Shown here in pieces: positions 1 to 7,623 of a DNA stretch of 64,000 bases. How positions within the stretch are numbered: position 1 is the stretch's first letter; each line of letters starts with the position of its first letter. The DNA comes from Flavobacteriaceae bacterium NBU2977 (GTDB lineage Bacteria; Bacteroidota; Bacteroidia; Flavobacteriales; Flavobacteriaceae). The DNA is taken from contig JAIOUW010000001.1 in the NCBI GenBank assembly GCA_019931105.1, forward strand, positions 1,302,001 through 1,366,000, given 5' to 3'. Under the pieces are notes generated by a model. It ran no database searches. It saw only the letters and a list, made by a program, of their open reading frames with translations, and was not told where the DNA came from. Both the position numbers and the translations under genes were made by a program.

Positions 1-429
1 GGTGGGCACTTTTATGATGTTCAGGCCTTTTTCTTCCCCGCCCGGACTTTTCTTGTACTGGTCCTTCTCGTAGTCCAAAGCTACTATAGTAAGTCGATCC
101 ATAGGGTAATCGGCCGTTTCCAAAATTTTAAGAAACCGTGGCACCTCACGTCGGCTATCACCGCACCACGTACCCATAAATATGGTAATGTTATGTTGGT
201 TCAGTTCGTTTTTGATTGATTTAATGGGTTGCGGATCTACCGCATACGACTCGAACTGTTTTTCGAACCAAGCTTTATAACCGCCTTGGGTCAAACCGCT
301 TTTATCAATTTTTCCCAAAAGCATTTCATTGCCCCTTGCATCGGTCTTGGTTCGGTTGATTTCCTGTGCTAATGAAGAATGAAATATTAACAGTAAAAGT
401 AAGATGGAATAAGCGGTTCGTTGGGCCAT
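1..429 (-). CDS. Secreted thioredoxin-fold protein, C-terminus beyond window
   Basis: Reading leftward from an ATG at 427-429, the frame stays open to base 1, so 143 N-terminal residues are visible and the C-terminus is missing. Residues 1-21 form a signal peptide (hydrophobic SILLLLLIF core, then SLAQ), so the product is probably periplasmic. Around residues 92-96 there is a thioredoxin-type active-site segment, TWCGDS, followed by RREVPRF. The CxxC motif is reduced to CxxS (C-G-D-S), which in the thioredoxin superfamily is incompatible with normal dithiol oxidoreductase activity but allows mixed-disulfide chemistry. It is divergent from the LytS-type kinase gene. The thioredoxin-fold assignment is fairly safe; the substrate is unknown. 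Confidence 0.75.
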   Translation of the reverse strand, partial: MAQRTAYSILLLLLIFHSSLAQEINRTKTDARGNEMLLGKIDKSGLTQGGYKAWFEKQFESYAVDPQPIKSIKNELNQHNITIFMGTWCGDSRREVPRFLKILETADYPMDRLTIVALDYEKDQYKKSPGGEEKGLNIIKVPT

Positions 430-646
430 GGTGCTGTTTTTTGGATTTTGTCCAAACCTAGGGCTCCTGCCTCTCCAAATTAAATATACTGTGCCATCGC
501 TTAAAAAGAAGATGCGAAACGTCTGGTGTCAGGTATATTCGGTCAATCGGCCATTTCTGGTCGTTCGTATCGACCAAACCTATGTTCATACATTTTTTTT
601 GACCTCTCGTTTTATTATTGGTATTTTTTAAACCTATTTTGTGCCA

Positions 647-1618
647 ATGAATATCTTGAGCCATCGGGTTACCAAAGTCTTGATCCATCTTTTATTTTGG
701 GCGTTGTTCATATTTATTTCGCTCTTTGTCTTTCCTGAATACCACTGGAAGGAAAACCCTTTTCTACAATATTTCTTCATTCTTTTGGTACTCGTGTATG
801 TGAACAACGAAGTGCTGCTTCCATTTTTTATCAAACGGAAAATGTATTTATCATATACCTTACTCATTGGGCTTATCGCTTTTTGGGCCACTCAATTGTA
901 CTGCAATTATTTTGCGCAATGTGGCTGTTCGATCATAAAATGTTTGTCTGATTATCTATGGCAGACCTTGGTGCCGTTGGCATTCTTTTCCTTTATTTGG
1001 ATGTTGTTCCGCTTTTTGGAAAAACAGGACGAAATCGAACTCATCAAGAAAGAACATACCGAAATGGAACTACAGTTTTTAAAGTCACAGATCGATCCAC
1101 ACGTACTTTTCAACAATCTCAATACCGTTTACTCGTATGCCTTGGAGAAACCGCAAGAAACCCCGAATCTTATCTTGATGCTCTCAGACAATCTAAAGCA
1201 TGTACTCTATGAAAGCAGTGCCCCAAAAGTGCCTTTGGAAAAAGAACTGGAATACATCGACAACTACATCGCATTTCAAAAAATAAGGACCGAGAACATC
1301 AATGAAGTCGTCTATAAAAAAGAGATTGAAAATTACGGCTTTGAAATTGCGCCCCTTTTGCTCATTACGTTGATCGAGAATGCCTTTAAACATAGTACAG
1401 CAAACAGCAAAGTCGAAGTAGCCATACAGGTAAAGAATTCCATTTTGCAGTGTGATTGCAGCAATCATATAAAAACTACCGTCACTGAAAATGGGAAACC
1501 CAAAATAGGGTTAGAAAATCTCAAAAAACGTTTATCCCTGTTGTATAAGAACAAACACGGACTGAAAATTACGGCAGATGGAAAATTCCATGTCCGCCTT
1601 AAATTGGAATTGTCATGA
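647..1618 (+). CDS. LytS/YehU-type sensor histidine kinase
   Basis: Membrane histidine kinase of the His_kinase (PF06580) family. Four hydrophobic segments fill roughly residues 10-125, followed by a short coiled linker. The phospho-acceptor region carries QIDPHVLFNNLN with the His near residue 152. Most family members have N-P-H-F-L-F-N, so D-P-H-V is a mild variant. The ATP-binding N-box is LIENAFKHS (Asn near 245) and the G-box region is GLENLKKRL near the C-terminus. I chose the ATG at 647; a GTG two codons upstream (641) is equally in frame. Its stop overlaps the start of the LytTR regulator gene (ATGA at 1615-1618), so the two are translationally coupled and form a two-component system. 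The signal sensed is not evident. Confidence 0.88.
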   Translation: MNILSHRVTKVLIHLLFWALFIFISLFVFPEYHWKENPFLQYFFILLVLVYVNNEVLLPFFIKRKMYLSYTLLIGLIAFWATQLYCNYFAQCGCSIIKCLSDYLWQTLVPLAFFSFIWMLFRFLEKQDEIELIKKEHTEMELQFLKSQIDPHVLFNNLNTVYSYALEKPQETPNLILMLSDNLKHVLYESSAPKVPLEKELEYIDNYIAFQKIRTENINEVVYKKEIENYGFEIAPLLLITLIENAFKHSTANSKVEVAIQVKNSILQCDCSNHIKTTVTENGKPKIGLENLKKRLSLLYKNKHGLKITADGKFHVRLKLELS

Positions 1619-2316
1619 AGTGTATTATCATCGAAGATGAAATTCCGGCCCAGCGGATATTGTTGAACTATATCTCCAAGATTCCGGAATTGCAATTAAC
1701 GGGAAGTTATCAATCTGCCTTGGAAGCGAATCCGACCTTACGGAATACTGGCATAGATCTAGTTTTTCTGGACATCAACCTTCCCGATATTTCGGGAATT
1801 CAATACATAAAGACTTTGCCAAAGCCCCCTGCCATTATAATGACGACCGCCTATCACGAACATGCCGTCGAAAGTTTCGAATTGGATACCATTTGCGATT
1901 ATCTGGTCAAACCGTTTTCTTTTGAACGTTTTTTGAAGGCCATCAACAAGGTAAAAAAACTTGAAAATGCCATAGTTGATAACATCGAAAGTAACGAAAG
2001 TTCGTATGAATCGATTTTTCTGAACATTGACAAGACTTTGCACAAAATCAATGTTCTTGATATTCTTTACGTCGAATCTGACAAAAACTATGTGACGGTG
2101 GTCACCAAAAATGGAAAGTATTCGTACTTGGACTCCCTTAAAAACTGGATCCAAAAATTACCTGAAACACATTTCGTACAAGTTCATAAATCGTACGTCA
2201 TCAATTATCGTGAAATTGAAAAGATTGTCGGCAATATTGTTTTCATCCAAGCGGGAAAAATTCCGATCGGTCGGATCCATAAATCAAGATTCTTGAAGAA
2301 GTTAAAACTCGATTGA
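1615..2316 (+). CDS. LytTR-family response regulator
   Basis: Cytoplasmic response regulator of 233 residues, partner of the kinase encoded immediately upstream with a 4-base overlap. The receiver domain covers about residues 1-118: acidic pair E7/D8, phospho-acceptor D53 in FLDINLP, T77/T78, and K99 in the LVKPF loop, so all key residues are intact. The C-terminal LytTR DNA-binding domain covers about residues 136-230 and includes the typical YVESDKNYV and HKSYVIN segments. LytTR domains bind direct repeats in promoters; no target site is obvious here. The gene ends only three bases before the convergent serine hydrolase gene. Confidence 0.92.
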   Translation: MKCIIIEDEIPAQRILLNYISKIPELQLTGSYQSALEANPTLRNTGIDLVFLDINLPDISGIQYIKTLPKPPAIIMTTAYHEHAVESFELDTICDYLVKPFSFERFLKAINKVKKLENAIVDNIESNESSYESIFLNIDKTLHKINVLDILYVESDKNYVTVVTKNGKYSYLDSLKNWIQKLPETHFVQVHKSYVINYREIEKIVGNIVFIQAGKIPIGRIHKSRFLKKLKLD

Positions 2317-2319
2317 AGC

Positions 2320-3474
2320 TTATTTCAAGGCCTTATTTACCTTGGTCATAAACTCTTCTATTTTATTGGGTTCCAACCACCGCGTGACGACTACCAGGTC
2401 ATTTTCTTTATCTATTACAATAAAGTTGCCCCCAAAACCTGCCGCATAGTAGATGTCTTCTGAAAGTCCTTCCCAATGGCGGTCGCCTTTTTTGTTGAGC
2501 CACCACATATAACCATAATTGATATTCGGTTTTGAGGGTTCGATTACTTTTTTGATCCATGATTCACTGATCAATTGCTCCTTTTTCCATTTACCATTAT
2601 TCAGGAATAGAAGACCGAACCGGGCCATGTCCTCGGTGTTGATAAAGAGTCCGGCTCCAGAATGACCACCGCCGGTGACCGATTTCATTCGAATGCCATC
2701 GATTTCGACCCAGGCATGATCATAACCGTGCCAGCGCCAAGTAGTCGAAGCTCCGATTTTGTCCATTATGTTTTCTTTCAAGACCATTGGCATCGGTTTA
2801 CGCCAAACATGGGTAAGGGCATAGGCCAAAACATTTACACGCACATCATTATATTCCATCACAGAGCCGGGTTCTTTGGGTTTTTCAAATTTCCAATCGT
2901 CTATTCCACCTACTCTTGGAGGACGATCGGCCCAATCTTTACCGCCCCATAGTTCACCCGACCAGGCCGAATTCTGTTGCAGCAAATGTTCCCAGGTAAT
3001 CTTTGAATTATGGGCTCCGTCAAAAGTGCCGTCCCAAACATAATCGGCTACTTTATCATGCGTGTTGGCAATAAGTCCTCGGTCTTCTGCCAGTCCGGCC
3101 ATTGTACTTAAAAAGCTCTTGGTTACGCTAAAGGTCATATCGACCCTTTTGGTATCGCCCCATTGGGCGATGACATAACCATTTTTCAGAATCATCCCGG
3201 CGGGTCCGCCACGTTTTTTGGTCGGCCCCAATATCTTGTGAAAAGGCTCGCGCTCAAATCCTTTAAGAATTGCAATACGCAAGTCGCGTGACCCCGAATA
3301 TTCATTTGCTTCAGCATAGTCAACCGCTGCCTGTAATGCTTCAGAATCGATTTTAAAGTCGGTCGGTTGTTTATGTTGCCATTCGCTATTTCGCTCAGGG
3401 AAGTAATAATCGGTTTGGGACATTAAAAGGTTCACACCTATCAAAAAAAAATAACTGATTGTTGATAATCTCAT
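2320..3474 (-). CDS. Class C beta-lactamase-family serine hydrolase
   Basis: Secreted hydrolase of 384 residues in the beta-lactamase/D-alanyl carboxypeptidase/esterase superfamily. A short signal peptide ends near residue 19. The nucleophile motif SxxK is S116-V-T-K119. A YxN-like element is seen at E-Y-N-D (208-210). The third motif position is occupied by H-S-G (271-273), as is usual in esterase-like class C members where HxG replaces KTG. The C-terminal GFGGNFIVI segment is also typical. Substrate cannot be told; such proteins range from peptidases to esterases. The gene is convergent with the LytTR regulator and divergent from the secreted protein at 3633, with an inverted repeat (3530-3561) between the two starts. 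Confidence 0.85.
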   Translation of the reverse strand: MRLSTISYFFLIGVNLLMSQTDYYFPERNSEWQHKQPTDFKIDSEALQAAVDYAEANEYSGSRDLRIAILKGFEREPFHKILGPTKKRGGPAGMILKNGYVIAQWGDTKRVDMTFSVTKSFLSTMAGLAEDRGLIANTHDKVADYVWDGTFDGAHNSKITWEHLLQQNSAWSGELWGGKDWADRPPRVGGIDDWKFEKPKEPGSVMEYNDVRVNVLAYALTHVWRKPMPMVLKENIMDKIGASTTWRWHGYDHAWVEIDGIRMKSVTGGGHSGAGLFINTEDMARFGLLFLNNGKWKKEQLISESWIKKVIEPSKPNINYGYMWWLNKKGDRHWEGLSEDIYYAAGFGGNFIVIDKENDLVVVTRWLEPNKIEEFMTKVNKALK

Positions 3475-3529
3475 CTTTCCATAAATTTAACTATTGGCAA
3501 CCATTCGGATTTTAAAGTAATTACTGTCA

Positions 3530-3561
3530 AATGTTCAAAGTAAGAAATTTATGTGAACATT
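3530..3561. promoter_or_regulatory. 8-bp inverted repeat between divergent genes
   Basis: Perfect arms AATGTTCA (3530-3537) and TGAACATT (3554-3561) are separated by 16 bases. The repeat lies between the divergent starts at 3474 and 3633. The spacing would suit a dimeric regulator binding three helical half-turns apart, but no regulator can be assigned. It may be coincidental in AT-rich DNA. Confidence 0.35.
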
Positions 3562-3632
3562 CATTCCAAAGTTACATTCCCGTTATTTATATGGCAGAGT
3601 TATTGATTTAAAAATATTGTCGACAAAATATC

Positions 3633-4817
3633 ATGAAAATAAATCAGTATATACTTTTTCTTTGCGCGTTTTGCCTTTTGCCAATTGGTATGAGAAAAGT
3701 ACATGCCCAAAAAACGGTTGAACAATTGACCAAAGAATTTAATCAAGCGTATACCCAAGAAACAGGGAGAAAATTGCTCTTTGCATATGCCAAGGACAAC
3801 TATTACAATTCGAAAAATGGACAAGGACATTACTACATGGCGTGGTCGTTTGAAGGTCTTCTTCAAGCATGGCAAGCAACCGGAGATCCTGAGTTTTTTG
3901 ATGACCTTCAACAGATAATTAATTCGTTAAGGTCCTCGGCCAAAAATCTTAAGGGTATAAGTAAAGATTTTCGAGGATGGCCCGCAGGAGATCAATATTA
4001 TAAAGAGAACGGGGCAACTTTATTTGACAGTTATCTGTGGCGCTTTGTTTTTACATTTTATAGAATTATCGAACAAAGCCCGAATCTTAAAAAAGAGAAT
4101 TTGAATTGGTATGAAGACAACCTGAATTGGGCAATAAAAAACATCTGGGATAGGTATGAAAACCAAGGTATACAATACTACATATATCGTGAAAACCCAT
4201 ATATGACCAGCCATTGGGGTCGAATTGCAATGGAACTGTATCTAATAACTTCCGAACCAAAATATCTAATCACATTTGAAAACATCAGTTATAAGGGTAT
4301 TTCAGGAAAGGCGCAAAACGGACAGCATATTTTAAACCGATTCAAGCCCAATGTGGGAAAAAAAGGCGCCTTGGATTTTTCCCCGAATTGGTCTCTGGAA
4401 GCTACCGGTACTACTGATGGAGGGCATTTTAGCGACGTAGTTAGTTTTATTACCAATGCCATTGAAAATAAAATGTATTGGCATACTCAAAAAGAATGGC
4501 TGCTACCAGGAATAATATCTACATATAGGGACATCGTTTGGGACGATAAAAAGAACATGATGGGAACAGGTTATCTAAATGGAACGAGCGACCCATCTGG
4601 CTACGCACAATACGGGAGAACCCCTATCAGTCAAGGTGCACAGTTAAACCTAGGAAGATTTGATGAAAATTTTCAAAAACTTTTGGAGGAGCATTATACC
4701 CCAAACGCAAATACATTTAATAAAGTTTTGTTGGCCGGTATACTTTTAAATAATCGGGTAATCTTGGAAAATGGAAAGCCTTTTTATCCTGAAGTTTACA
4801 TTTATTCAGAGAATTGA
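3633..4817 (+). CDS. Secreted protein of unknown function, all-helical glycosidase/lyase-like
   Basis: A 394-residue exported protein: signal peptide at 1-26 (hydrophobic LFLCAFCLLPIG, then VHAQ). The mature part is rich in Trp and Tyr with recurring helical pieces such as YYMAWSFEGLLQAW, LWRFVFTFYRI and HWGRIAMELYLI. This resembles proteins built as alpha/alpha toroids (six-hairpin glycosidases, alginate-lyase-like folds). That resemblance is only pattern-level; I recognise no catalytic motif and do not assign an activity. The last 12 bases overlap the convergent GNAT gene. Being secreted next to a secreted serine hydrolase hints at extracellular substrate processing, but this is inference. 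Confidence 0.7.
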   Translation: MKINQYILFLCAFCLLPIGMRKVHAQKTVEQLTKEFNQAYTQETGRKLLFAYAKDNYYNSKNGQGHYYMAWSFEGLLQAWQATGDPEFFDDLQQIINSLRSSAKNLKGISKDFRGWPAGDQYYKENGATLFDSYLWRFVFTFYRIIEQSPNLKKENLNWYEDNLNWAIKNIWDRYENQGIQYYIYRENPYMTSHWGRIAMELYLITSEPKYLITFENISYKGISGKAQNGQHILNRFKPNVGKKGALDFSPNWSLEATGTTDGGHFSDVVSFITNAIENKMYWHTQKEWLLPGIISTYRDIVWDDKKNMMGTGYLNGTSDPSGYAQYGRTPISQGAQLNLGRFDENFQKLLEEHYTPNANTFNKVLLAGILLNNRVILENGKPFYPEVYIYSEN

Positions 4818-5342
4818 TTCAGGAGTCATTAAATCAAAACGCATCAACCAATCCATCTGTTTGTCACTTCCGATGTAGTATGGGTGCATTCCAAATTTTG
4901 AAAATCCATTTTTTTCGTAAAAAGAGATAGCCCTCTCATTCTTTTCCCACACCCCGAGCCAAAGGAATTCTTTTTGCATTTCTTGTGCAATTTTAATCGC
5001 TTCTTGCAATATCCAACGGCCTATTTTTCTGTTCTGAAATTCCTTGAGAACATAAATACGTTCCAGTTCGATGGATTCAGGTCGTTTTAAATCGGTCTGC
5101 GCCTGCTTAAGGTTCAACTTGAAATATCCTACTTGAGACCAGTCCAAATAAACAAAATAGAAATAAGAGTCTTTATTTGAAAGTTGCTTTTTCAGGTTTT
5201 CGCGATCAAAGGCCCTATTGACGTAGTTATTGAAATCTTCGGGTTTATTATCCTTTTCAAAGGCCTCGACAAACGTCTTTCGCGAAATCTTTACCAAATC
5301 ACTTAAAGATTCGTGGGAACACTGTTCAAGTCGTAGTTGCAT
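4806..5342 (-). CDS. GNAT-family N-acetyltransferase
   Basis: A 178-residue cytoplasmic acyltransferase. The GNAT core is visible from about residue 60: ELERIYVLKEFQNRKIGRWIL supplies the beta4 strand and the acetyl-CoA pyrophosphate loop (Q-N-R-K-I-G-R in place of the consensus Q/RxxGxG/A). It is followed by LWLGVWEKNERAISFYEKNGF, the typical beta5-alpha4 region in which the side helix places Tyr near the thioester. Substrate is unknown; many of these modify small amines or protein N-termini. The gene overlaps the 3' end of the convergent secreted-protein gene by 12 bases. Confidence 0.88.
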   Translation of the reverse strand: MQLRLEQCSHESLSDLVKISRKTFVEAFEKDNKPEDFNNYVNRAFDRENLKKQLSNKDSYFYFVYLDWSQVGYFKLNLKQAQTDLKRPESIELERIYVLKEFQNRKIGRWILQEAIKIAQEMQKEFLWLGVWEKNERAISFYEKNGFSKFGMHPYYIGSDKQMDWLMRFDLMTPESIL

Positions 5343-5377
5343 GATGCTGATAGATGAACTCTAAAAATATTAAAAAC

Positions 5378-5412
5378 AAAAAAGCCATGCTTTGGGGAAC
5401 ATGGCTTTTTTT
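5378..5412 (-). terminator. Intrinsic terminator (bidirectional hairpin)
   Basis: The arm AAAAAAGCCATG at 5378-5389 pairs with CATGGCTTTTTT at 5401-5412 (the pairing can begin at 5400), leaving a loop of about ten bases. A/T tracts on both sides let it act in either direction. It lies just downstream of the small leftward frame at 5431-5538. Confidence 0.7.
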
Positions 5413-5430
5413 AAAATTCTTGTAGCTACG

Positions 5431-5538
5431 CTATAGCATAAACAGTTTTCGCGTAAGCATTACAATACCGCTAAAGAAATCGTTCTTATAAACCTGTATT
5501 TCTTTTTGTGCGGGTGCATGGTTCATTTGGGCGTCCAT
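5431..5538 (-). CDS. Possible 35-residue small protein
   Basis: An ATG at 5536-5538 opens a 35-codon frame ending in TAG at 5431-5433, about 20 bases before a strong hairpin terminator. The product has a polar N-half (MDAQMNHAPAQKEIQVYK) and a C-half with hydrophobic and basic residues (NDFFSGIVMLTRKLFML). The small frame plus dedicated terminator suggests an independent short transcript, coding or not. There is no family match I can name and no clear promoter. The remaining bases 5539-5759 up to scoB show no gene or obvious structure. Confidence 0.3.
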   Translation of the reverse strand: MDAQMNHAPAQKEIQVYKNDFFSGIVMLTRKLFML

Positions 5539-5759
5539 AATCGTGGGTTTTGTTAGGTTAGATTTGGGGGCTAACTTTCAATTACATCGTAAAATTAGCA
5601 CTTACTTGTCAACGGACTAAATTATTGTTGTGAAGCACCTCTATAATGTTGTGAAAAATATGAACGGTCAATTTCTACGATAAAGAACATCGGCTAAATG
5701 CACTTCAAGCACCTATCTGCATCGAGAAAACCTATAAACGCTGATTGTCTAATACCCAC

Positions 5760-6413
5760 CTAAATGGCCATTTCAGGAATGTCTCCCTGTACTACAAGGG
5801 TGCCCTCGGTCGCTTTTTCAATTTCCTCTACCGATACTCCTGGCGCGCGTTCCAGTAAAAGAAATCCATCGGGAGTAACCTCGAGTACGGCTAGATTGGT
5901 CACGATTTTTTTTACACAGCCCACCCCTGTCAGGGGTAGCGAGCACCTCTTAAGCAATTTTGATGCACCAGCCCTATTGGTATGCATCATGGCAACGATA
6001 ATATTTTCAGCGGATGCAACAAGATCCATGGCCCCGCCCATACCCTTGACCATTTTTCCGGGAATTTTCCAATTGGCAATATCTCCGTTCTCGGCAACCT
6101 CCATAGCTCCCAAAATGGTAAGGTCTACATGTTTTCCACGAATCATTCCGAAGCTGGTTGCCGAATCGAAGAATGATGCCCCTGGCAGCGTTGTTATCGT
6201 TTGCTTTCCGGCATTTATGATATCGGCATCTTCCTCACCTTCAAATGGAAAAGGACCCATGCCCAAAACCCCGTTTTCACTTTGAAATTCCACACTGATG
6301 TCGTCACGCACAAAATTGGCGACCAGGGTAGGTATGCCGATGCCCAGGTTTACATAGTACCCGTCTTTGACCTCCTTGGCGATACGTTTTGCTATTCCGT
6401 TTTTATCAAGCAT
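5760..6413 (-). CDS. scoB: 3-oxoacid CoA-transferase, subunit B
   Basis: Beta subunit of a two-subunit CoA-transferase that moves CoA from succinyl-CoA (or a similar donor) to acetoacetate or another 3-oxoacid, feeding ketone-body and branched-chain breakdown into acetyl-CoA. The 217 residues match the usual subunit length. The substrate loop GIGIPTL is near residue 24-30. The catalytic glutamate lies in SENGVLGMGP (E46). GMGGAMDL and LTGVGCV further on are typical of the family. It is the downstream gene of scoA on the same strand, but a four-helix-bundle gene with flanking inverted repeats separates the two, where direct overlap or a few bases is normal. Confidence 0.93.
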   Translation of the reverse strand: MLDKNGIAKRIAKEVKDGYYVNLGIGIPTLVANFVRDDISVEFQSENGVLGMGPFPFEGEEDADIINAGKQTITTLPGASFFDSATSFGMIRGKHVDLTILGAMEVAENGDIANWKIPGKMVKGMGGAMDLVASAENIIVAMMHTNRAGASKLLKRCSLPLTGVGCVKKIVTNLAVLEVTPDGFLLLERAPGVSVEEIEKATEGTLVVQGDIPEMAI

Positions 6414-6429
6414 AATTATGAAAATTCGC

Positions 6430-6821
6430 TGATTTGAAAAATTTGATAATCATTTCTTTTTACTTGAAGATATGATTTTTGATACAACTAATATTATTGA
6501 ACTTATCTGTTTTTGCAATTCCGCGCTTGGACTGGGATAAAAAGGGGATCTCTCGCACAATTTTAGCCAATACTCAACTTCATCTGCTTCTTTAGCAGCA
6601 ATTTTAAACTTATGTATGAAATCCGCTTTACTCTCAGCGTTTTGAGCCTCCTTAATATTGGACCCAATTGAAGTGCCGCTCCTAAAAATTTGCGATGACA
6701 TTTCATACTTATTAATATCTCTTAAAGATTCTGCATACTCGATTATCTTAATCGAAAAATCAAAAGTCAAATCAACAATTAAGTTTTTCTTATCATTCCT
6801 CATTTTCAAATTTCCAAATCA
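6430..6821 (-). mobile_element. Putative intercistronic element: inverted repeats around a four-helix-bundle gene
   Basis: The left arm, 6430-6446 (TGATTTGAAAAATTTGA), is matched by the right arm, 6806-6821, which reads TGATTTGGAAATTTGA on the opposite strand. They differ by one base and a one-base gap. The right arm includes the scoA stop codon (6819-6821). The left arm ends 16 bases before the scoB start codon. The arms enclose one complete gene. On the transcript they would form a long stem holding the gene in the loop, as 23S rRNA intervening sequences carrying the same protein family do. The mobile nature is inferred from this layout and from the parallel copy in the atp operon. Confidence 0.45.
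6450..6803 (-). CDS. Four-helix-bundle protein (23S rRNA IVS / S23 family)
   Basis: A 117-residue protein of the S23/IVP four-helix-bundle family (PF05635, TIGR02436). The signature is clear: SSQIFRSGTSIGSNIKEAQ at about residues 37-55, then ADFIHKFKIAAKEADEVEYWL. The family was first found in intervening sequences of 23S rRNA genes. Its relatives include Avd, the accessory protein of diversity-generating retroelements, which forms basic pentameric barrels binding nucleic acid. No catalytic role is known for the stand-alone copies. I chose ATG 6801-6803; a TTG two codons earlier lies closer to the scoA stop. It splits scoA from scoB and is flanked by inverted repeats. A broken relative lies at 36418-36756. 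Confidence 0.9.
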   Translation of the reverse strand: MRNDKKNLIVDLTFDFSIKIIEYAESLRDINKYEMSSQIFRSGTSIGSNIKEAQNAESKADFIHKFKIAAKEADEVEYWLKLCERSPFYPSPSAELQKQISSIILVVSKIISSSKKK

Positions 6822-7520
6822 TGTCGTTTTCCTAACGGTCAATTGCTCTATTCGTTTCTCATAGTTTGTTCCCTGAAAGATTCGTTGAACAAAAATTCCT
6901 GGAACATGGATTTCATTGGGGTCTAGCTCCCCAGCCGGAACCAATTGCTCTACTTCGGCTACCGTAATCTTGGCCGCACCGCACATACAGGGATTGAAAT
7001 TACGTGCCGTACCCTTGAAGATCAAATTTCCCGCCTCATCGCCTTTCCAAGCTTTGACAAAGGCAAAATCAGCCTTGTATGCATGTTCCAAAACGTACAT
7101 CTTACCATTGAATTCACGTATTTCTTTTCCTTCGGCCACTTCGGTTCCATAACCGGCAGGGGTATAAAAGGCCGGGAATCCAGCCTGAGCGGCCCTGCAT
7201 TTTTCTGCCAAGGTTCCTTGAGGGGTCAGTTCAACCTCTAGCTCACCGCTCAACATTTGACGCTCAAATTCATCATTTTCACCAACGTATGATGAAATCA
7301 TTTTCTTGATCTGGCGCTTTTTTAGCAATAGTCCCAAGCCAAAATCATCCACTCCGGCATTATTGGAAATACAGGTAATATCGGTAACCATCAACCTCAC
7401 CAATTCGGCAATGGCATTTTCTGGAATTCCGCAAAGCCCAAAGCCCCCTAACATAAAGGTCATTCCATCTTTGACTCCTTCAAGCGCAATTGTTACATTT
7501 TCGACTGTTTTTTTAATCAT
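6819..7520 (-). CDS. scoA: 3-oxoacid CoA-transferase, subunit A
   Basis: Alpha subunit (233 residues) of the succinyl-CoA:3-oxoacid CoA-transferase, forming a heterotetramer with ScoB. The N-terminal glycine-rich segment [15 protein letters not shown] is the family signature, followed by [13 protein letters not shown] and the [13 protein letters not shown] region. It is transcribed leftward ahead of scoB. Its TGA stop (6819-6821) is the first triplet of the inverted repeat that borders the inserted four-helix-bundle gene. That looks like insertion exactly at the end of the cistron rather than within it, so the enzyme is expected to be intact. Confidence 0.93.
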   Translation of the reverse strand: MIKKTVENVTIALEGVKDGMTFMLGGFGLCGIPENAIAELVRLMVTDITCISNNAGVDDFGLGLLLKKRQIKKMISSYVGENDEFERQMLSGELEVELTPQGTLAEKCRAAQAGFPAFYTPAGYGTEVAEGKEIREFNGKMYVLEHAYKADFAFVKAWKGDEAGNLIFKGTARNFNPCMCGAAKITVAEVEQLVPAGELDPNEIHVPGIFVQRIFQGTNYEKRIEQLTVRKTT

Positions 7521-7571
7521 CCCGCATTATCATTTCTATATTAATACTGCCCTAATTTACGTCTTTATATA

Positions 7572-7605
7572 AGAAAGCCCCAACTTTCAACGGCTAGGGC
7601 TTTCT
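7572..7605 (-). terminator. Hairpin downstream of the PBP1A gene
   Basis: The arms AGAAAGCCC (7572-7580) and GGGCTTTCT (7597-7605) enclose a 16-base loop, 19 bases after the PBP1A stop on the leftward strand and before the scoA start. The downstream bases are A/T-rich but lack a long T run, so termination strength is uncertain. Confidence 0.55.
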
Positions 7606-7623
7606 CTTGTTTGTTATTATCTC

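Noticed and set aside
5760-7520. scoA/scoB read as a disrupted, non-functional enzyme
   Set aside because: Both subunits are complete, with catalytic residues. The insertion lies between the stop of one and the start of the other.
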